Shown: positions 1 to 9,019 of the stretch, one piece after another
How the letters are laid out: every line of letters begins with the position of its first letter
Position numbering within the stretch: the first letter of the stretch is position 1
Assembly: GCF_002886255.1 (NCBI RefSeq)
Contig: NZ_KZ614149.1
Coordinates: forward strand, 2,356,001-2,420,000
Origin: Alteribacillus bidgolensis
Lineage (GTDB): Bacteria > Bacillota > Bacilli > Bacillales > Marinococcaceae
Direction: 5' to 3'
Length of the DNA stretch: 64,000 bases
Position numbers and translations under genes: made by a program
Notes under the pieces: model-generated
The model's database searches: none
Told to the model about the DNA's origin: nothing
Seen by the model: only the letters and a program-made list of their open reading frames with translations

Positions 1-449
1 TTGTGGCACAGCTTCTTTTCCTGGCTGCTGATGATCCTGAAAAAGACATATCATTGTACATTAACAGTCCTGGCGGCTCCATTACTGCCGGTATGGCTAT
101 TTACGATACGATGCAGCATATCAAACCGCAGGTATCTACGATTTGTGTAGGAATGGCAGCTTCTATGGGATCATTCTTACTTACAGCAGGAGAACCTGGG
201 AAACGTTTTGCCCTTCCAAATAGTGAAGTCATGATTCACCAACCGCTTGGCGGAACCCAAGGTCAAGCTTCTGATATTGAAATTCATGCCCGCCGTATTA
301 TAGAAATGCGCGAAAAGCTGAACAAAATTCTTTCAGAACGTACAGGTCAGCCGCTTGAAGTTATTGAAAGAGATACAGACCGCGACAACTTCATGTCCGC
401 TGAAGAAGCTAAAAAATACGGCATGGTCGACGAAGTTCTTTATAAGTAA
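1..449 (+). CDS. clpP: ATP-dependent Clp protease proteolytic subunit ClpP (5' truncated by window edge)
   Basis: Serine peptidase that forms the double-heptamer chamber of the Clp protease and degrades substrates fed by ClpC, ClpX or ClpE. About 148 of the usual ~195 residues are visible. The GTG at base 3 is an internal valine of the conserved stretch before QLLFLAA, not a start, so the N-terminus lies outside the window. The triad is visible: Ser in GMAASMG, His in MIHQPLGG and Asp in ERDTDRDNF. It is convergent with crh and is followed at once by a strong hairpin terminator. It is the only plus-strand gene in the first 29 kb. Any CtsR operators would lie upstream, outside the window. Confidence 0.97.
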   Translation, partial: VAQLLFLAADDPEKDISLYINSPGGSITAGMAIYDTMQHIKPQVSTICVGMAASMGSFLLTAGEPGKRFALPNSEVMIHQPLGGTQGQASDIEIHARRIIEMREKLNKILSERTGQPLEVIERDTDRDNFMSAEEAKKYGMVDEVLYK

Positions 450-455
450 CAAATA

Positions 456-497
456 AGAAAAAGCTCCGGTCCATCAAAAGGAACCGGAGCTTTTCTT
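456..497. terminator. Bidirectional terminator between clpP and crh
   Basis: A perfect GC-rich stem (AAGCTCCGGT pairing with ACCGGAGCTT, 461-470 and 483-492) has an A-run before it and a T-run after it. It can therefore end clpP on the plus strand and crh on the minus strand. It overlaps the crh stop codon. Confidence 0.9.
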
Positions 498-753
498 ATT
501 CTTCTTTTTCTACATAGTCAGTTAAAGCCTGCATGGCCTCTTCTTCATCCGTACCTTCCGTTATAATCTGCAGCGTTCCGCCGTTGCGAACAGCCAGACT
601 CATAACTCCCATAATACTTTTTGCATTTACTTTTTTATCGTCTTTTTGAAGATAAATATTTGACTGGAATCGGTTTGCTTCCTGTACGAATAATGCTGCC
701 GGCCTTGCTTGTAACCCTGTTTTTAATTTTACTTCAACTGTGTTTTCTATCAC
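496..753 (-). CDS. crh: Catabolite repression HPr-like protein Crh
   Basis: HPr paralogue that acts as a CcpA co-effector when phosphorylated by HprK, but cannot take part in PTS phosphotransfer. The 85 residues match the HPr fold. Position 15, the phosphorylatable histidine in HPr, is Gln here (TGLQARPAA), which identifies Crh rather than PtsH. Ser46 in AKSIMG, the HprK target, is kept. The start codon is GTG at 751-753 behind a GGAGGAG Shine-Dalgarno. It is the last gene of the yvcI-rapZ-yvcK-whiA-crh cluster, 31 bp after whiA. Its kinase, hprK, is also in this window at 17626-18561. Confidence 0.95.
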   Translation of the reverse strand: MIENTVEVKLKTGLQARPAALFVQEANRFQSNIYLQKDDKKVNAKSIMGVMSLAVRNGGTLQIITEGTDEEEAMQALTDYVEKEE

Positions 754-784
754 TCACATCTCCTCCATTTTAGTTTATCAATAC

Positions 785-1747
785 TTACGTTTTTTCTAGT
801 TGTACGGTCTCGCCTTTTCGAATTTTTTCTGCTAATTGATCAATTTTTCGAAGGCGGTGATTGACCCCTGATTTACTTACTGGACCATTTGGCACCATTT
901 CTCCAAGCTCTTTTAGGGTAACGTCTTGATGTTTGACACGAAGCTCTGCGATTTCTCTAACTTTATCTGGTAAATGCTGCAGGCCTATTTCATTGTCAAC
1001 GAGCTGAATATTTTCCACTTGTCTCAATGCTGCACCGACTGTTTTGTTTAAGTTAGCGGTTTCGCAATTGACAAGACGGTTTACCGAATTTCTCATATCC
1101 TTCATAATACGGACATCTTCAAAATAAAGTAGAGCCTGATGGGCACCTATGACATTTAGAAATTCTGTTATTTTTTCACTTTCTTTAATGTATAAGATAA
1201 ACCCTTTTTTTCTTTCTAAACTTTTTGAAGGAAGGTAAAATTCATGTAATAAGTCACGTAATGCTTTATTATGTTCCTCATATAAAGAAAATATTTCTAA
1301 ATGATAAGACGAGGTTTCTGGATGATTGACCGATCCCCCCGCTAAAAAAGCTCCTCGTAAATACGCACGTTTACAGCAGTTGCTTTTAATAATATCAGGA
1401 GAAATCGAACGAATAAAACGATACCCGTCTTTCATAATGCTTAAATCACTTAAAAGCTCCCGTGCTTCTTCTGAGATACGCACTAAGTATACGTTATTTT
1501 TTTTTAAACGCATCTTTTTTCTTACCATCAATTCAACAACCGTTCCTCGGTATACCTTTTTTATTAACTTGTATATACGCCGCGCTATTGCTGCATTTTC
1601 AGTAGAAACATCTAAAAGCATCTCTTTATTTCCAAAAGATATAGAACCATTCATTCTTATTAATGCAGCCAGTTCAGCTTTCGCACAACAATCATCTGTC
1701 TCAAATTGAGTTAACTCTTTTTTTGTCATAGCCGCAAAGGATGACAT
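785..1747 (-). CDS. whiA: DNA-binding protein WhiA
   Basis: WhiA joins an N-terminal LAGLIDADG-like domain to a C-terminal helix-turn-helix. In Bacillus it influences cell division and chromosome segregation; in actinobacteria it controls sporulation. The 320-residue length is typical. Recognisable pieces are the DCCAKAELAALIRMNG opening, the RGAFLAGGSVNHPETSSYHLE core and the SKSGVNHRLRKID helix-turn-helix near the end. It lies 68 bp downstream of yvcK and 31 bp upstream of crh, the usual order in Bacillus. Confidence 0.96.
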   Translation of the reverse strand: MSSFAAMTKKELTQFETDDCCAKAELAALIRMNGSISFGNKEMLLDVSTENAAIARRIYKLIKKVYRGTVVELMVRKKMRLKKNNVYLVRISEEARELLSDLSIMKDGYRFIRSISPDIIKSNCCKRAYLRGAFLAGGSVNHPETSSYHLEIFSLYEEHNKALRDLLHEFYLPSKSLERKKGFILYIKESEKITEFLNVIGAHQALLYFEDVRIMKDMRNSVNRLVNCETANLNKTVGAALRQVENIQLVDNEIGLQHLPDKVREIAELRVKHQDVTLKELGEMVPNGPVSKSGVNHRLRKIDQLAEKIRKGETVQLEKT

Positions 1748-1815
1748 GGTTGAATCACCGCCCTTTTACTCTTTAGGGCCGTATCTTTTCAGAAGCGGCC
1801 TTTCCTGCCTTTTCT

Positions 1816-2760
1816 TTATAGTTCGGTTAATAAAGACTGAGAAACTTTTACTGCATCGTGGCGTAAAAGATTATCTTTAAATTGCATAAACTCATCTTTA
1901 ATGACTCTCAAGCCAAGATTGTCTATTTTGTTATCATCACAGTGAACCGGTGCAGCATTCTCCTCTTGGTAACGCTTAATAATAGTTTCCGGGATGCTGC
2001 CATTATTAACAAGTACTGTATCAATCAAGCCATTACCCGTGTGCTTGTAAATAGCTTCAACGTGATGAGAAGCGGAGAAATGATCTGTCTCTCCTGCTTG
2101 TGTCATTCCGTTGCAGATATAAACTTTTCTTGCTGGCGCTTCACGTATTGCTTTTGTGATACCAGGAACGAGCAAATTGGGGATGACACTCGTATAAAGA
2201 CTTCCAGGCCCTAAGACAATTAAATCAGCTTTTTGGATCGCTTCTAGACTTTCTGGCAGCGGCTGAATAGTAGAAGGAGATAAAAATACTCTTTTAATAT
2301 GTTTGCCTGATTTCGGTATACTTGATTCCCCTTTTACAAAGGAACCATCTGTCATTTCAGCATGCAATTCAATGCTTTGATTTGCTGCCGGGAACACTTT
2401 TCCTCTAACATTTAACACGGTGCTAAGTTCACTTATCCCTCTAGCAAAATCACCGGTAATCGAAGTCATACCAGCAAGAAGCAAGTTTCCCAAGGAATGT
2501 CCGGAAAGGCCATTTCCATTTTCAAAACGGTGCTGAAATAATTGTTCAATCATTGGTTCTACTTCAGCAAGTGCAACTAGAACGTTGCGGACATCCCCAG
2601 GAGGAGGAATATTTAATTCTTTACGAAGTATTCCTGAACTGCCGCCATCATCAGCAACTGTTACAATAGCTGTAATATTAACCGGGAAGGTTTTAAGCCC
2701 CTTAAGCAGTACAGAAAGTCCTGTCCCTCCGCCGATGACGACAATATTCGGCTTATCCAC
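1816..2760 (-). CDS. yvcK: YvcK-family protein (gluconeogenesis factor)
   Basis: CofD-like UDP-sugar-binding protein needed in B. subtilis for growth on gluconeogenic carbon sources and for normal peptidoglycan synthesis. The glycine-rich N-terminal loop VIGGGTGLSVLLKGL and the ADDGGSSG and GDVRNVL motifs are present over 314 residues. The start is GTG at 2758-2760, inside the end of rapZ (8-nt overlap), so translation of the two genes is probably coupled. Confidence 0.94.
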   Translation of the reverse strand: MDKPNIVVIGGGTGLSVLLKGLKTFPVNITAIVTVADDGGSSGILRKELNIPPPGDVRNVLVALAEVEPMIEQLFQHRFENGNGLSGHSLGNLLLAGMTSITGDFARGISELSTVLNVRGKVFPAANQSIELHAEMTDGSFVKGESSIPKSGKHIKRVFLSPSTIQPLPESLEAIQKADLIVLGPGSLYTSVIPNLLVPGITKAIREAPARKVYICNGMTQAGETDHFSASHHVEAIYKHTGNGLIDTVLVNNGSIPETIIKRYQEENAAPVHCDDNKIDNLGLRVIKDEFMQFKDNLLRHDAVKVSQSLLTEL

Positions 2761-3649
2761 GATTATATTTCTTTCCTTTCTCTACATCCCGGTGACTTTT
2801 ATGGGTGGCGTAGTCTCCGGCAAAATAATCTGCAATATACTCAGCCAGGGTTACTGAACGATGCTTGCCGCCTGTACAGCCAATAGCAATAATGAGCTGG
2901 CTTTTGCCTTCGCGTTTATATTGAGGAAGCATATACTCTAACATATCAATTAATTTTTTCATAAATTCTTTTGTCTCCGACCATTTTAACACATACGAAG
3001 AGACTTCTTCTTCTAATCCTGTTTTTGGCTGAAGGTAGTCAATGTAATGGGGGTTTGGCAAAAAACGGACATCAAAGACAAGATCGGCATCGATCGGCAG
3101 ACCATATTTAAATCCAAAGGACATAACATTAACAGAAAAAGCATCTTTTTCCGGACCGGTAAAAGATTGAATGATGCGTTCGCGCAGCTGCTTAGGCTTT
3201 AAATCGCTCGTATCAATAATCTGCCGGGCTCTGCCTTTTAAATCCTCTAGAATTTCTCGTTCGTGTTGAATCCCTTCAAGCGGTGCTTCTTCCGCAGCAA
3301 GCGGATGAGAACGGCGCGTTTCTTTATATCGCCGGACAAGAACATTATCTTTAGCATCTAAAAATAATATATGAGTCCGTAAATTCGTTTTCAATCTTAA
3401 TTGATCAACCGCTTCAAATAAATGATCAAAAAACTCTCTGCCCCGTAAATCAATAACTAAAGCTACTTTATTCATTTTACCGCCGGAGCTTTCTATTAAA
3501 TCGATAAACGTGGGAATTAATGCTGGCGGGAGATTGTCAACACAATAATATCCTAAATCTTCAAAGCTTTGCATAGCAACTGTTTTGCCTGCCCCAGACA
3601 TTCCGGTAATGATCACTACCTGGATATCCTCATTTGGCTGCCCCATCAC
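2753..3649 (-). CDS. rapZ: RNase adapter / nucleotide-binding protein RapZ (YvcJ)
   Basis: P-loop protein of the RapZ/YvcJ family. In E. coli it presents GlmZ RNA to RNase E; in Bacillus it affects competence and sits in the yvcI-crh operon. The Walker A is GMSGAGKTVA near residues 15-24, and the family C-terminal domain has IGCTGGKHRSV. The first codon of the open frame is GTG at 3649; the ATG three bases later (3646) is better placed behind the GGAGG site. It lies 26 bp after the Nudix gene. Confidence 0.94.
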   Translation of the reverse strand: MMGQPNEDIQVVIITGMSGAGKTVAMQSFEDLGYYCVDNLPPALIPTFIDLIESSGGKMNKVALVIDLRGREFFDHLFEAVDQLRLKTNLRTHILFLDAKDNVLVRRYKETRRSHPLAAEEAPLEGIQHEREILEDLKGRARQIIDTSDLKPKQLRERIIQSFTGPEKDAFSVNVMSFGFKYGLPIDADLVFDVRFLPNPHYIDYLQPKTGLEEEVSSYVLKWSETKEFMKKLIDMLEYMLPQYKREGKSQLIIAIGCTGGKHRSVTLAEYIADYFAGDYATHKSHRDVEKGKKYNRG

Positions 3650-3675
3650 TGTATCCTCCGTCCCTTCTCTCTATC

Positions 3676-4152
3676 TTATTCAAATGTTTCGTCATTTTGC
3701 AATTCACTTGATATTAATTGATAGGTTGGGCTGTAGCGGAACGTCCCGTATAACACACCGCTGTCTTCTAAAATATGCTGCCAAATCTTCCGGTCTCCTT
3801 CTGCCATGGAAAGAGCCTTTACTTGTTGTTTTGGCTGCCAGGAAAGAATTCCTTCGGGTGACTTTTTTAACAAATTTCCTTCCCATTTGTTGGCACCAAA
3901 GGTAAACATCATCCATTCGGAAATAACTTTTTCATCTTCTATGATTAAAAAAGTGAAAATCCCTCTAATAACAGGATTTTTCACCGTAATACCTGTTTCT
4001 TCCCAAAATTCACGGACAACAGAATCACGTACAGATTCCCCTGCCTCCATTTTACCACCCGGTGCGACCCACCAGTTACGGCTCGGTTTTTGAAGCATAA
4101 GAACGTGATCATGATCGGTTAATACACAATTTGTCACACGCTGCATGTTCAT
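3676..4152 (-). CDS. yvcI: NUDIX hydrolase YvcI, 8-oxo-dGTP diphosphatase-like
   Basis: Small Nudix hydrolase, probably acting on a nucleoside diphosphate derivative; the true substrate is not known. The Nudix box is complete: GGKMEAGESV followed by REFWEETGI, at about residues 33-55. It heads the rapZ-yvcK-whiA-crh run. The start is ATG 4152 or ATG 4146. A GTG at 4155 overlaps the GAGGTG Shine-Dalgarno and is unlikely. In B. subtilis cwlO lies upstream of this gene; here that slot holds only a terminator and a repeat. Confidence 0.9.
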   Translation of the reverse strand: MNMQRVTNCVLTDHDHVLMLQKPSRNWWVAPGGKMEAGESVRDSVVREFWEETGITVKNPVIRGIFTFLIIEDEKVISEWMMFTFGANKWEGNLLKKSPEGILSWQPKQQVKALSMAEGDRKIWQHILEDSGVLYGTFRYSPTYQLISSELQNDETFE

Positions 4153-4277
4153 CACCTCACATTTACTCTTACTAGTATACTAAAAGAGCGGGGTATTGCT
4201 CAATTTTTTACACCTTTACTGATAAAAATATTTAAAAAAGCACTAATGTAAATGTCAAAATATCGCAATTTAAGGCA

Positions 4278-4356
4278 TTAGAAAAACTTGGCTTACCGCC
4301 AAGTCCAAAATGGCAATATACTTTGATCCTTTAACAAAGTTAAACATTTATAAATT
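4278..4356 (+). repeat. Dispersed intergenic repeat, copy A
   Basis: First of eight related copies. It opens TTAGAAAAACTTGGC, TTACC, GCCAAGT, so on the minus strand it reads as a 7-bp hairpin followed by TTTTTCT, an intrinsic terminator. The middle has CTTTG ... CAAAG as a second small stem. Its 3' end abuts the U-tract of the trxB terminator. Confidence 0.85.
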
Positions 4357-4390
4357 AAAAAAAAGAGCACAGGCATTTGCCTATGCTGCA
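4357..4390 (-). terminator. trxB terminator
   Basis: On the minus strand AGCATAGGC and GCCTGTGCT pair (4366-4374 with 4379-4387, one mismatch), followed by CTCTTTTTTTT. This is a typical intrinsic terminator 112 bp after the trxB stop codon. Confidence 0.8.
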
Positions 4391-4501
4391 CCAGGATATA
4401 TAAAAAGGGGGTCAATTACTGTTTTCATTCTACTCTATATTTATTTCATATTTGTTACAGTAGCGTTAAAATCGATTTAAAATTGTAAGCATCATTTTTT
4501 G

Positions 4502-5446
4502 TTATGCTTCGACTGTATTTTTCAATTCTTCTACATAATGCTGTGCAGTCTGTGCTGCTAGCGATCCGTCACCAGTAGCTGTCACAATTTGACGAAGAGA
4601 TTTTTCACGGAGGTCTCCGGCTGCAAAAATGCCGGGAATTTTTGTTTCCATTTCTTCGTTTGTAACAATGTACCCTTCTTCATTTAAAATATCCAAGCCT
4701 TTAACAGCGTCGTTTAAAGGAAGCATCCCGATATAAATAAATGCACCCTCTGTTTCAAATTCATAATCCTCTCCAGACTTCAAGTCAGTGAGTGTGACAC
4801 TGCCAACTTTTCCATTGTTTTCGTTGATTTCTTTCACAACTGTGTCCCATTTAAAATCAATTTTATCATTGACGAACGCGCGCTGCTGCAGAATCTTTTG
4901 GGCACGGAGCTGATCACGGCGGTGAACTACTGTTACTTTAGAAGCAAAACGCGTCAAGTAAACAGCCTCTTCAACAGCTGAATCTCCGCCGCCGACAACT
5001 ACAATTTCTTTATTGCGGAAAAATGCGCCGTCACATACCGCACAATAAGATACACCGCGTCCGCCCAATTCTTTTTCGCCTGGTACACCGAGCTGTTTAT
5101 ATTCTGCACCTGTTGCAACGATAACCGAGCGTGTTTTATACTCTTTTCCGCCTGCTCTTACCGTTTTGTACTCTTTTCCGTCTATAATTTCTTTTACATC
5201 ACCATAAGCGTACTCAGCACCAAATTTTCTCGCATGTTCAAACATTTTATTAGAAAGGTCCGGACCGAGAATATGATCAAATCCCGGATAATTTTCCACA
5301 TCTTCTGTATTAGCCATTTGTCCGCCTGGTACACCGCGTTCAAGCATAAGTGTATCCATTTCAGCGCGGGACGTATATACAGCAGCTGTCATACCTGCCG
5401 GGCCGGCACCTGCTATGATGACATCATAAATTTTTTCTTCTGACAT
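4502..5446 (-). CDS. trxB: Thioredoxin-disulfide reductase
   Basis: NADPH-dependent flavoenzyme that reduces thioredoxin. The 314 residues show the FAD-binding GAGPAGMTAA at 13-22, the redox pair Cys135-Ala-Val-Cys138 followed by DGA, the NADPH loop GGGDSAVEEA, and the C-terminal FAD motif GIFAAGDLR. The length is standard. A GAGGAG site precedes ATG 5446. It has its own terminator. In B. subtilis its neighbours are yvcD and cwlO; here yvcD is kept and cwlO is missing. Confidence 0.97.
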   Translation of the reverse strand: MSEEKIYDVIIAGAGPAGMTAAVYTSRAEMDTLMLERGVPGGQMANTEDVENYPGFDHILGPDLSNKMFEHARKFGAEYAYGDVKEIIDGKEYKTVRAGGKEYKTRSVIVATGAEYKQLGVPGEKELGGRGVSYCAVCDGAFFRNKEIVVVGGGDSAVEEAVYLTRFASKVTVVHRRDQLRAQKILQQRAFVNDKIDFKWDTVVKEINENNGKVGSVTLTDLKSGEDYEFETEGAFIYIGMLPLNDAVKGLDILNEEGYIVTNEEMETKIPGIFAAGDLREKSLRQIVTATGDGSLAAQTAQHYVEELKNTVEA

Positions 5447-5471
5447 GATGATTCACTCCTCTTTCATATCC

Positions 5472-5499
5472 ATAATATCCCCTGTAAAGCTTTAGCAAA
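5472..5499 (-). promoter_or_regulatory. Possible trxB promoter
   Basis: On the minus strand TATTAT (5472-5477) is preceded 16 nt away by a weak -35, TTTGCT (5494-5499). A weak -35 would fit an activator-dependent promoter, as known for Spx control of trxB, but that is inference. Confidence 0.35.
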
Positions 5500-5594
5500 T
5501 ACATTGTGATTTGTCTTATTCATGCCTTATCGTAAATAAGTCGAGCGAATAAGTCCAATATTCTGCTTGGGGAAATAATATTGCAGAAAAACAG

Positions 5595-6650
5595 CTACAG
5601 TTGATGGTACTGATAAGATTCATGGTTCACGTCGCTGGCTGTCAAAAGTCCATGCTGCATCTTTTCTAATAAGACAGAGGCTCCGTGATGATTTCTTATC
5701 TGTGCTTGTCTCCACCACTTTTCTGCTTGGCTGTAACGCTTTGTTTGATATGCAGCTACACCGTATTGAAAGAAGAAATTTTCGTCTTCTGGACCAAAGC
5801 GCTGTGCAAGCATCCGGAAAAAATAATACGCTTCGTCATATTCTCTTAACCTGCATAATGTTGAAGCAATCCTTTGTAAATGGTCTTTATCTAAAGGCAC
5901 CGTTCTTTTTAACATCTCTGCTATTTCAGAAGCTTCTTTTTCTCTTCCCATTTCTTTATATAAAACAGCTAACTGACATACTGCTGGTAAATATGCGTTT
6001 TCCTTTAACAAGTCTTTCGTGTAAGCTAATGCCTCTTCTGTCTGGCCTTTTAAATGAAGTACGCGGGCGAGCTGACTTTGAGCAGGCCAATAGGACGGAT
6101 AATCAGTAATAATATTTTCAAGCAGCGTTTCCGCTTCATAATATCTTTCTTCTTCTATCATACGTACGGCTTTTTCATACGTTATAATTAGTTCGTCTCC
6201 CGTTTTTGTAAGATCGTCTTCAGAGTCTTCCTCGACGTCTTCTAGCTTTAAAAGCTGAAGCAAATCTTCGGCATCAGCTGCAAAGTCCCCTTCTGGAACA
6301 AACCGCAAGTAAAGCTTTGCCGTTTCTCTTGCACGGTCGAACAATCCTTGATAAGCATAATTGTTGGCCAAGAAAAAATAACACTCATACATCGATTCAT
6401 CTAACTCATCAAGAACATAAAGAAGTAATTCATTTGACTTTTCGTATTCTGCCATGTCCGCGTATATAGCGGCCAGCTGACAATGAAAAACTCCTTGTTC
6501 TGGATTTAATTCAACCGCTCGTCGTAAATATTTAACGGCGCGTGTCAGCTCTTTTTTTTGATAAGCCGTGACGCCCCGTTTAAAAAAATATTCACCGTTT
6601 TGTATAAAAGGAATCACTTGTCCTTGTTTTTGTTCATTTTGAGTTTTCAT
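5595..6650 (-). CDS. Tetratricopeptide-repeat protein (YvcD-like)
   Basis: Soluble TPR protein of 351 residues with no signal peptide or membrane segment. Successive TPR units can be read, for example GVTAYQKKELTRAVKYLRRA, then AAIYADMAEYEKSNELLL, then NNYAYQGLFDRARETAKLYL, and near the end GVAAYQTKRYSQAEKWWRQ. An acidic linker (EDVEEDSEDD) separates two TPR blocks. It lies between hisI and trxB, as yvcD does in B. subtilis, though shorter than I recall for YvcD. The function is unknown; TPR arrays usually bind protein partners. Confidence 0.8.
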   Translation of the reverse strand: MKTQNEQKQGQVIPFIQNGEYFFKRGVTAYQKKELTRAVKYLRRAVELNPEQGVFHCQLAAIYADMAEYEKSNELLLYVLDELDESMYECYFFLANNYAYQGLFDRARETAKLYLRFVPEGDFAADAEDLLQLLKLEDVEEDSEDDLTKTGDELIITYEKAVRMIEEERYYEAETLLENIITDYPSYWPAQSQLARVLHLKGQTEEALAYTKDLLKENAYLPAVCQLAVLYKEMGREKEASEIAEMLKRTVPLDKDHLQRIASTLCRLREYDEAYYFFRMLAQRFGPEDENFFFQYGVAAYQTKRYSQAEKWWRQAQIRNHHGASVLLEKMQHGLLTASDVNHESYQYHQL

Positions 6651-6714
6651 AAACTTCCTTCCCCTCCATTAGGAGCACCGTTGCAATATGCCTAGTATAT
6701 CATCAGACAGAAAG

Positions 6715-6762
6715 GAAAAAAAGCTGTTCATTTAGGGAATTTCCCCCTTTTTGAACAGCTAA
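6715..6762 (-). terminator. Terminator of the histidine operon
   Basis: The perfect 9-bp stem AGCTGTTCA / TGAACAGCT (6722-6730 and 6752-6760) is followed on the minus strand by CTTTTTTTCC. It lies 137 bp past the hisI stop codon. Confidence 0.85.
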
Positions 6763-6899
6763 AACAGGCATTATCTTTTACACTCGTAAGTATTTATTAA
6801 GGAACAGGAAAGCGAAAGCGGCCGGCATTCAACGTACAGGATGCAGGAAAACCGCCGCTTCCATAAACAACGAGGTGTTTTACACGATTTCCTTTTCCT

Positions 6900-7529
6900 T
6901 TATTTACCGTGGCGTTCTTCAAGGACACCTAATACATGATCAAGCGGTAATTTTTGTTCGCGAAGCAGGACAAAAAGGTGATACAAAAGGTCCGCACTTT
7001 CCCATTTCAGCTCCTCAGCATCACGATTTTTAGAAGCAATGATTACTTCACTCGCTTCTTCTCCAACTTTCTTCAAAATTTTATCCACACCTTCGGTAAA
7101 CAGGTATGTCGTATAAGCCCCTTCCGGCATTTCTGCTTCTCTTGCCGCAATCGTTTGCTCTAATTGGTTTAAAATATCGAAGCGGCCGGCGTTGGCATCT
7201 GTTTTTTCATCTTCTAAAAGGGATTGACTAAAACAGCTGTACGTGCCTTTATGACAGGCTGGCCCAAGAGGGGTCACTTTTACCACCAGCGCGTCTTGGT
7301 CACAATCGTAGCGGATATCTGTTACTTGCTGCGTGTTCCCAGATGTTTCTCCTTTATGCCAAAGTTCCTGTCTTGAACGGCTGTAAAACCAGGTCTCTTT
7401 TGTTTCTATTGTTTTTGTAAGGGATTCTTTGTTCATATAAGCGAGTGTCAGCACTTCTTTATTTACAGCATCTTGAACAATCGCAGGAATAAGCCCTTTT
7501 TCATCAAATGAAAGCTCTTCTATATTCAT
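6900..7529 (-). CDS. hisI: Bifunctional phosphoribosyl-AMP cyclohydrolase / phosphoribosyl-ATP pyrophosphatase
   Basis: Catalyses steps two and three of histidine synthesis. The N-terminal HisI cyclohydrolase domain carries the Zn and Mg ligand region (YDCDQDALVVKV, then GPACHKGTYSCF). The C-terminal HisE pyrophosphatase domain has KVGEEASEVIIA and ESADLLYHL. At 209 residues it is a normal HisIE fusion. It overlaps hisF by 4 nt (ATGA), implying translational coupling. It is the last gene of the operon. Confidence 0.96.
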   Translation of the reverse strand: MNIEELSFDEKGLIPAIVQDAVNKEVLTLAYMNKESLTKTIETKETWFYSRSRQELWHKGETSGNTQQVTDIRYDCDQDALVVKVTPLGPACHKGTYSCFSQSLLEDEKTDANAGRFDILNQLEQTIAAREAEMPEGAYTTYLFTEGVDKILKKVGEEASEVIIASKNRDAEELKWESADLLYHLFVLLREQKLPLDHVLGVLEERHGK

Positions 7530-8284
7530 CGCACCAGCACCCCATTCTCTCTTAAATACGTCTTCACTTCTTCAACAGATGTTTCTTTATAATGAAAAAT
7601 GGAAGCAGCTAATGCAGCATCCGCTTGTGCGTCTTCAAATACATCTACAAAATGTTCTTTAGCTCCTGCTCCTCCTGACGCAATAACAGGAACCGACACG
7701 GCTTCATTCACTTTTTCCGTCAAAGCTTGATCAAACCCCGTTTTGGCACCGTCCTGATCCATGCTTGTTAATAGAATTTCCCCGGCACCGAGGCGGACGA
7801 CTTCTTTGGCCCAGTCGGATACTTCCCAATCGGTCGGGGTGCGCCCGCCGTGTGTATAAATTCTCCAGGATCCGAGCTCTTCTTCATATTTTGCATCAAT
7901 TGCAACCACAATACATTGTGAACCGAAATAATCCGCGCCTTCCGTAATTAATTCAGGCCGTTTTACCGCAGCTGTATTCAGCGATACTTTATCTGCCCCT
8001 GCCCGCAGGATAGTACGCATGTCATCCAAAGAATTGATGCCGCCTCCTACAGTAAATGGAATAGCAAGGGTTCCAGCCACTTCTTTTACAACTTCGACCA
8101 TTGTTTTCCGTCCTTCATGAGACGCAGAAATATCAAGAAATACTAGTTCATCGGCTCCCTGTTCATCATAAAAAGCAGCCAGTTCTACTGGATCACCAGC
8201 GTCGCGAAGGTCAACAAACTGAACCCCTTTGACAACGCGTCCTTCTTTTACATCCAAGCATGGAATAATTCGCTTTGTCAGCAT
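7526..8284 (-). CDS. hisF: Imidazole glycerol phosphate synthase cyclase subunit HisF
   Basis: TIM-barrel subunit that uses ammonia from HisH to make imidazole glycerol phosphate and AICAR. The two catalytic aspartates are in PCLDVKEGR (near residue 11) and VAIDAKYEE (near residue 130). The 252-residue length is normal. It starts directly after the hisA stop codon and overlaps hisI by 4 nt. Confidence 0.97.
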   Translation of the reverse strand: MLTKRIIPCLDVKEGRVVKGVQFVDLRDAGDPVELAAFYDEQGADELVFLDISASHEGRKTMVEVVKEVAGTLAIPFTVGGGINSLDDMRTILRAGADKVSLNTAAVKRPELITEGADYFGSQCIVVAIDAKYEEELGSWRIYTHGGRTPTDWEVSDWAKEVVRLGAGEILLTSMDQDGAKTGFDQALTEKVNEAVSVPVIASGGAGAKEHFVDVFEDAQADAALAASIFHYKETSVEEVKTYLRENGVLVR

Positions 8285-9019
8285 TTATTGATCCACCTCC
8301 GTAAGCACCTGTTTGAGGTCGACTTTATCTGTATAAATTGCTTTGCCTACAATAGCACCTGCAACACCTTCATTTCGGTAGTTGGCCAGCTCTTTTAAAT
8401 CGTCCAGATCACTGACTCCTCCCGATGCAATTACTTTTTTCCCCGTCGCTTTTGCCAGCTCTGCAATGGCTTCAACATTGGGGCCGGATAACATGCCATC
8501 TTTTGCAATATCGGTAAAAATAAACGTTTCTGCTCCGTATTCGGCCATTTTCTGCCCAAGTGCAACAGCTGTCACTTCAGATGTTTCCAGCCAGCCGTTC
8601 ACCGCTACGTAACCATCTCTTGCATCAAGGCCGATTGCAATTTTTTCTTTGTATTTTGCTAGCATTTCTTTTGCAAAGTCAGGGTGCTGTACCGCTACAC
8701 TTCCTAAAATGACGCGTTCTACCCCATTCTCGAGATAATACGCCACATCTTCTGCCGTTCGGATGCCGCCGCCTACCTGAACGTTAGCAGAAAGTTCTTT
8801 AGCTGCTTTTACGACAAACTCATCGTTCACACGTTTTTTTTCTTTGGCTCCGTCTAAATCAACCATATGTATCCAGGAAGCCCCGGCTTTTTCAAAACGC
8901 GCGGCCATATCTACTGGAGAATCTCCGTAAACCGTTTCTTTATCATAATCGCCTTGCAAAAGACGAACACATTTTCCGCCGCGGATATCAATGGCTGGGT
9001 ATATTTTAAATTCACTCAT
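8285..9019 (-). CDS. hisA: ProFAR isomerase HisA
   Basis: Half-barrel-duplicated TIM barrel that isomerises ProFAR to PRFAR. The catalytic aspartates are visible in PAIDIRGGKCVRL (about residue 10) and IGLDARDGYV (about residue 131). It has 244 residues. It overlaps hisH by 4 nt and abuts hisF, as expected for genes that share an intermediate. Confidence 0.97.
   Translation of the reverse strand: MSEFKIYPAIDIRGGKCVRLLQGDYDKETVYGDSPVDMAARFEKAGASWIHMVDLDGAKEKKRVNDEFVVKAAKELSANVQVGGGIRTAEDVAYYLENGVERVILGSVAVQHPDFAKEMLAKYKEKIAIGLDARDGYVAVNGWLETSEVTAVALGQKMAEYGAETFIFTDIAKDGMLSGPNVEAIAELAKATGKKVIASGGVSDLDDLKELANYRNEGVAGAIVGKAIYTDKVDLKQVLTEVDQ

Noticed and set aside
496..753. ptsH (HPr)
   Set aside because: Position 15 is Gln instead of His, and the gene lies in the whiA cluster, so it is Crh.
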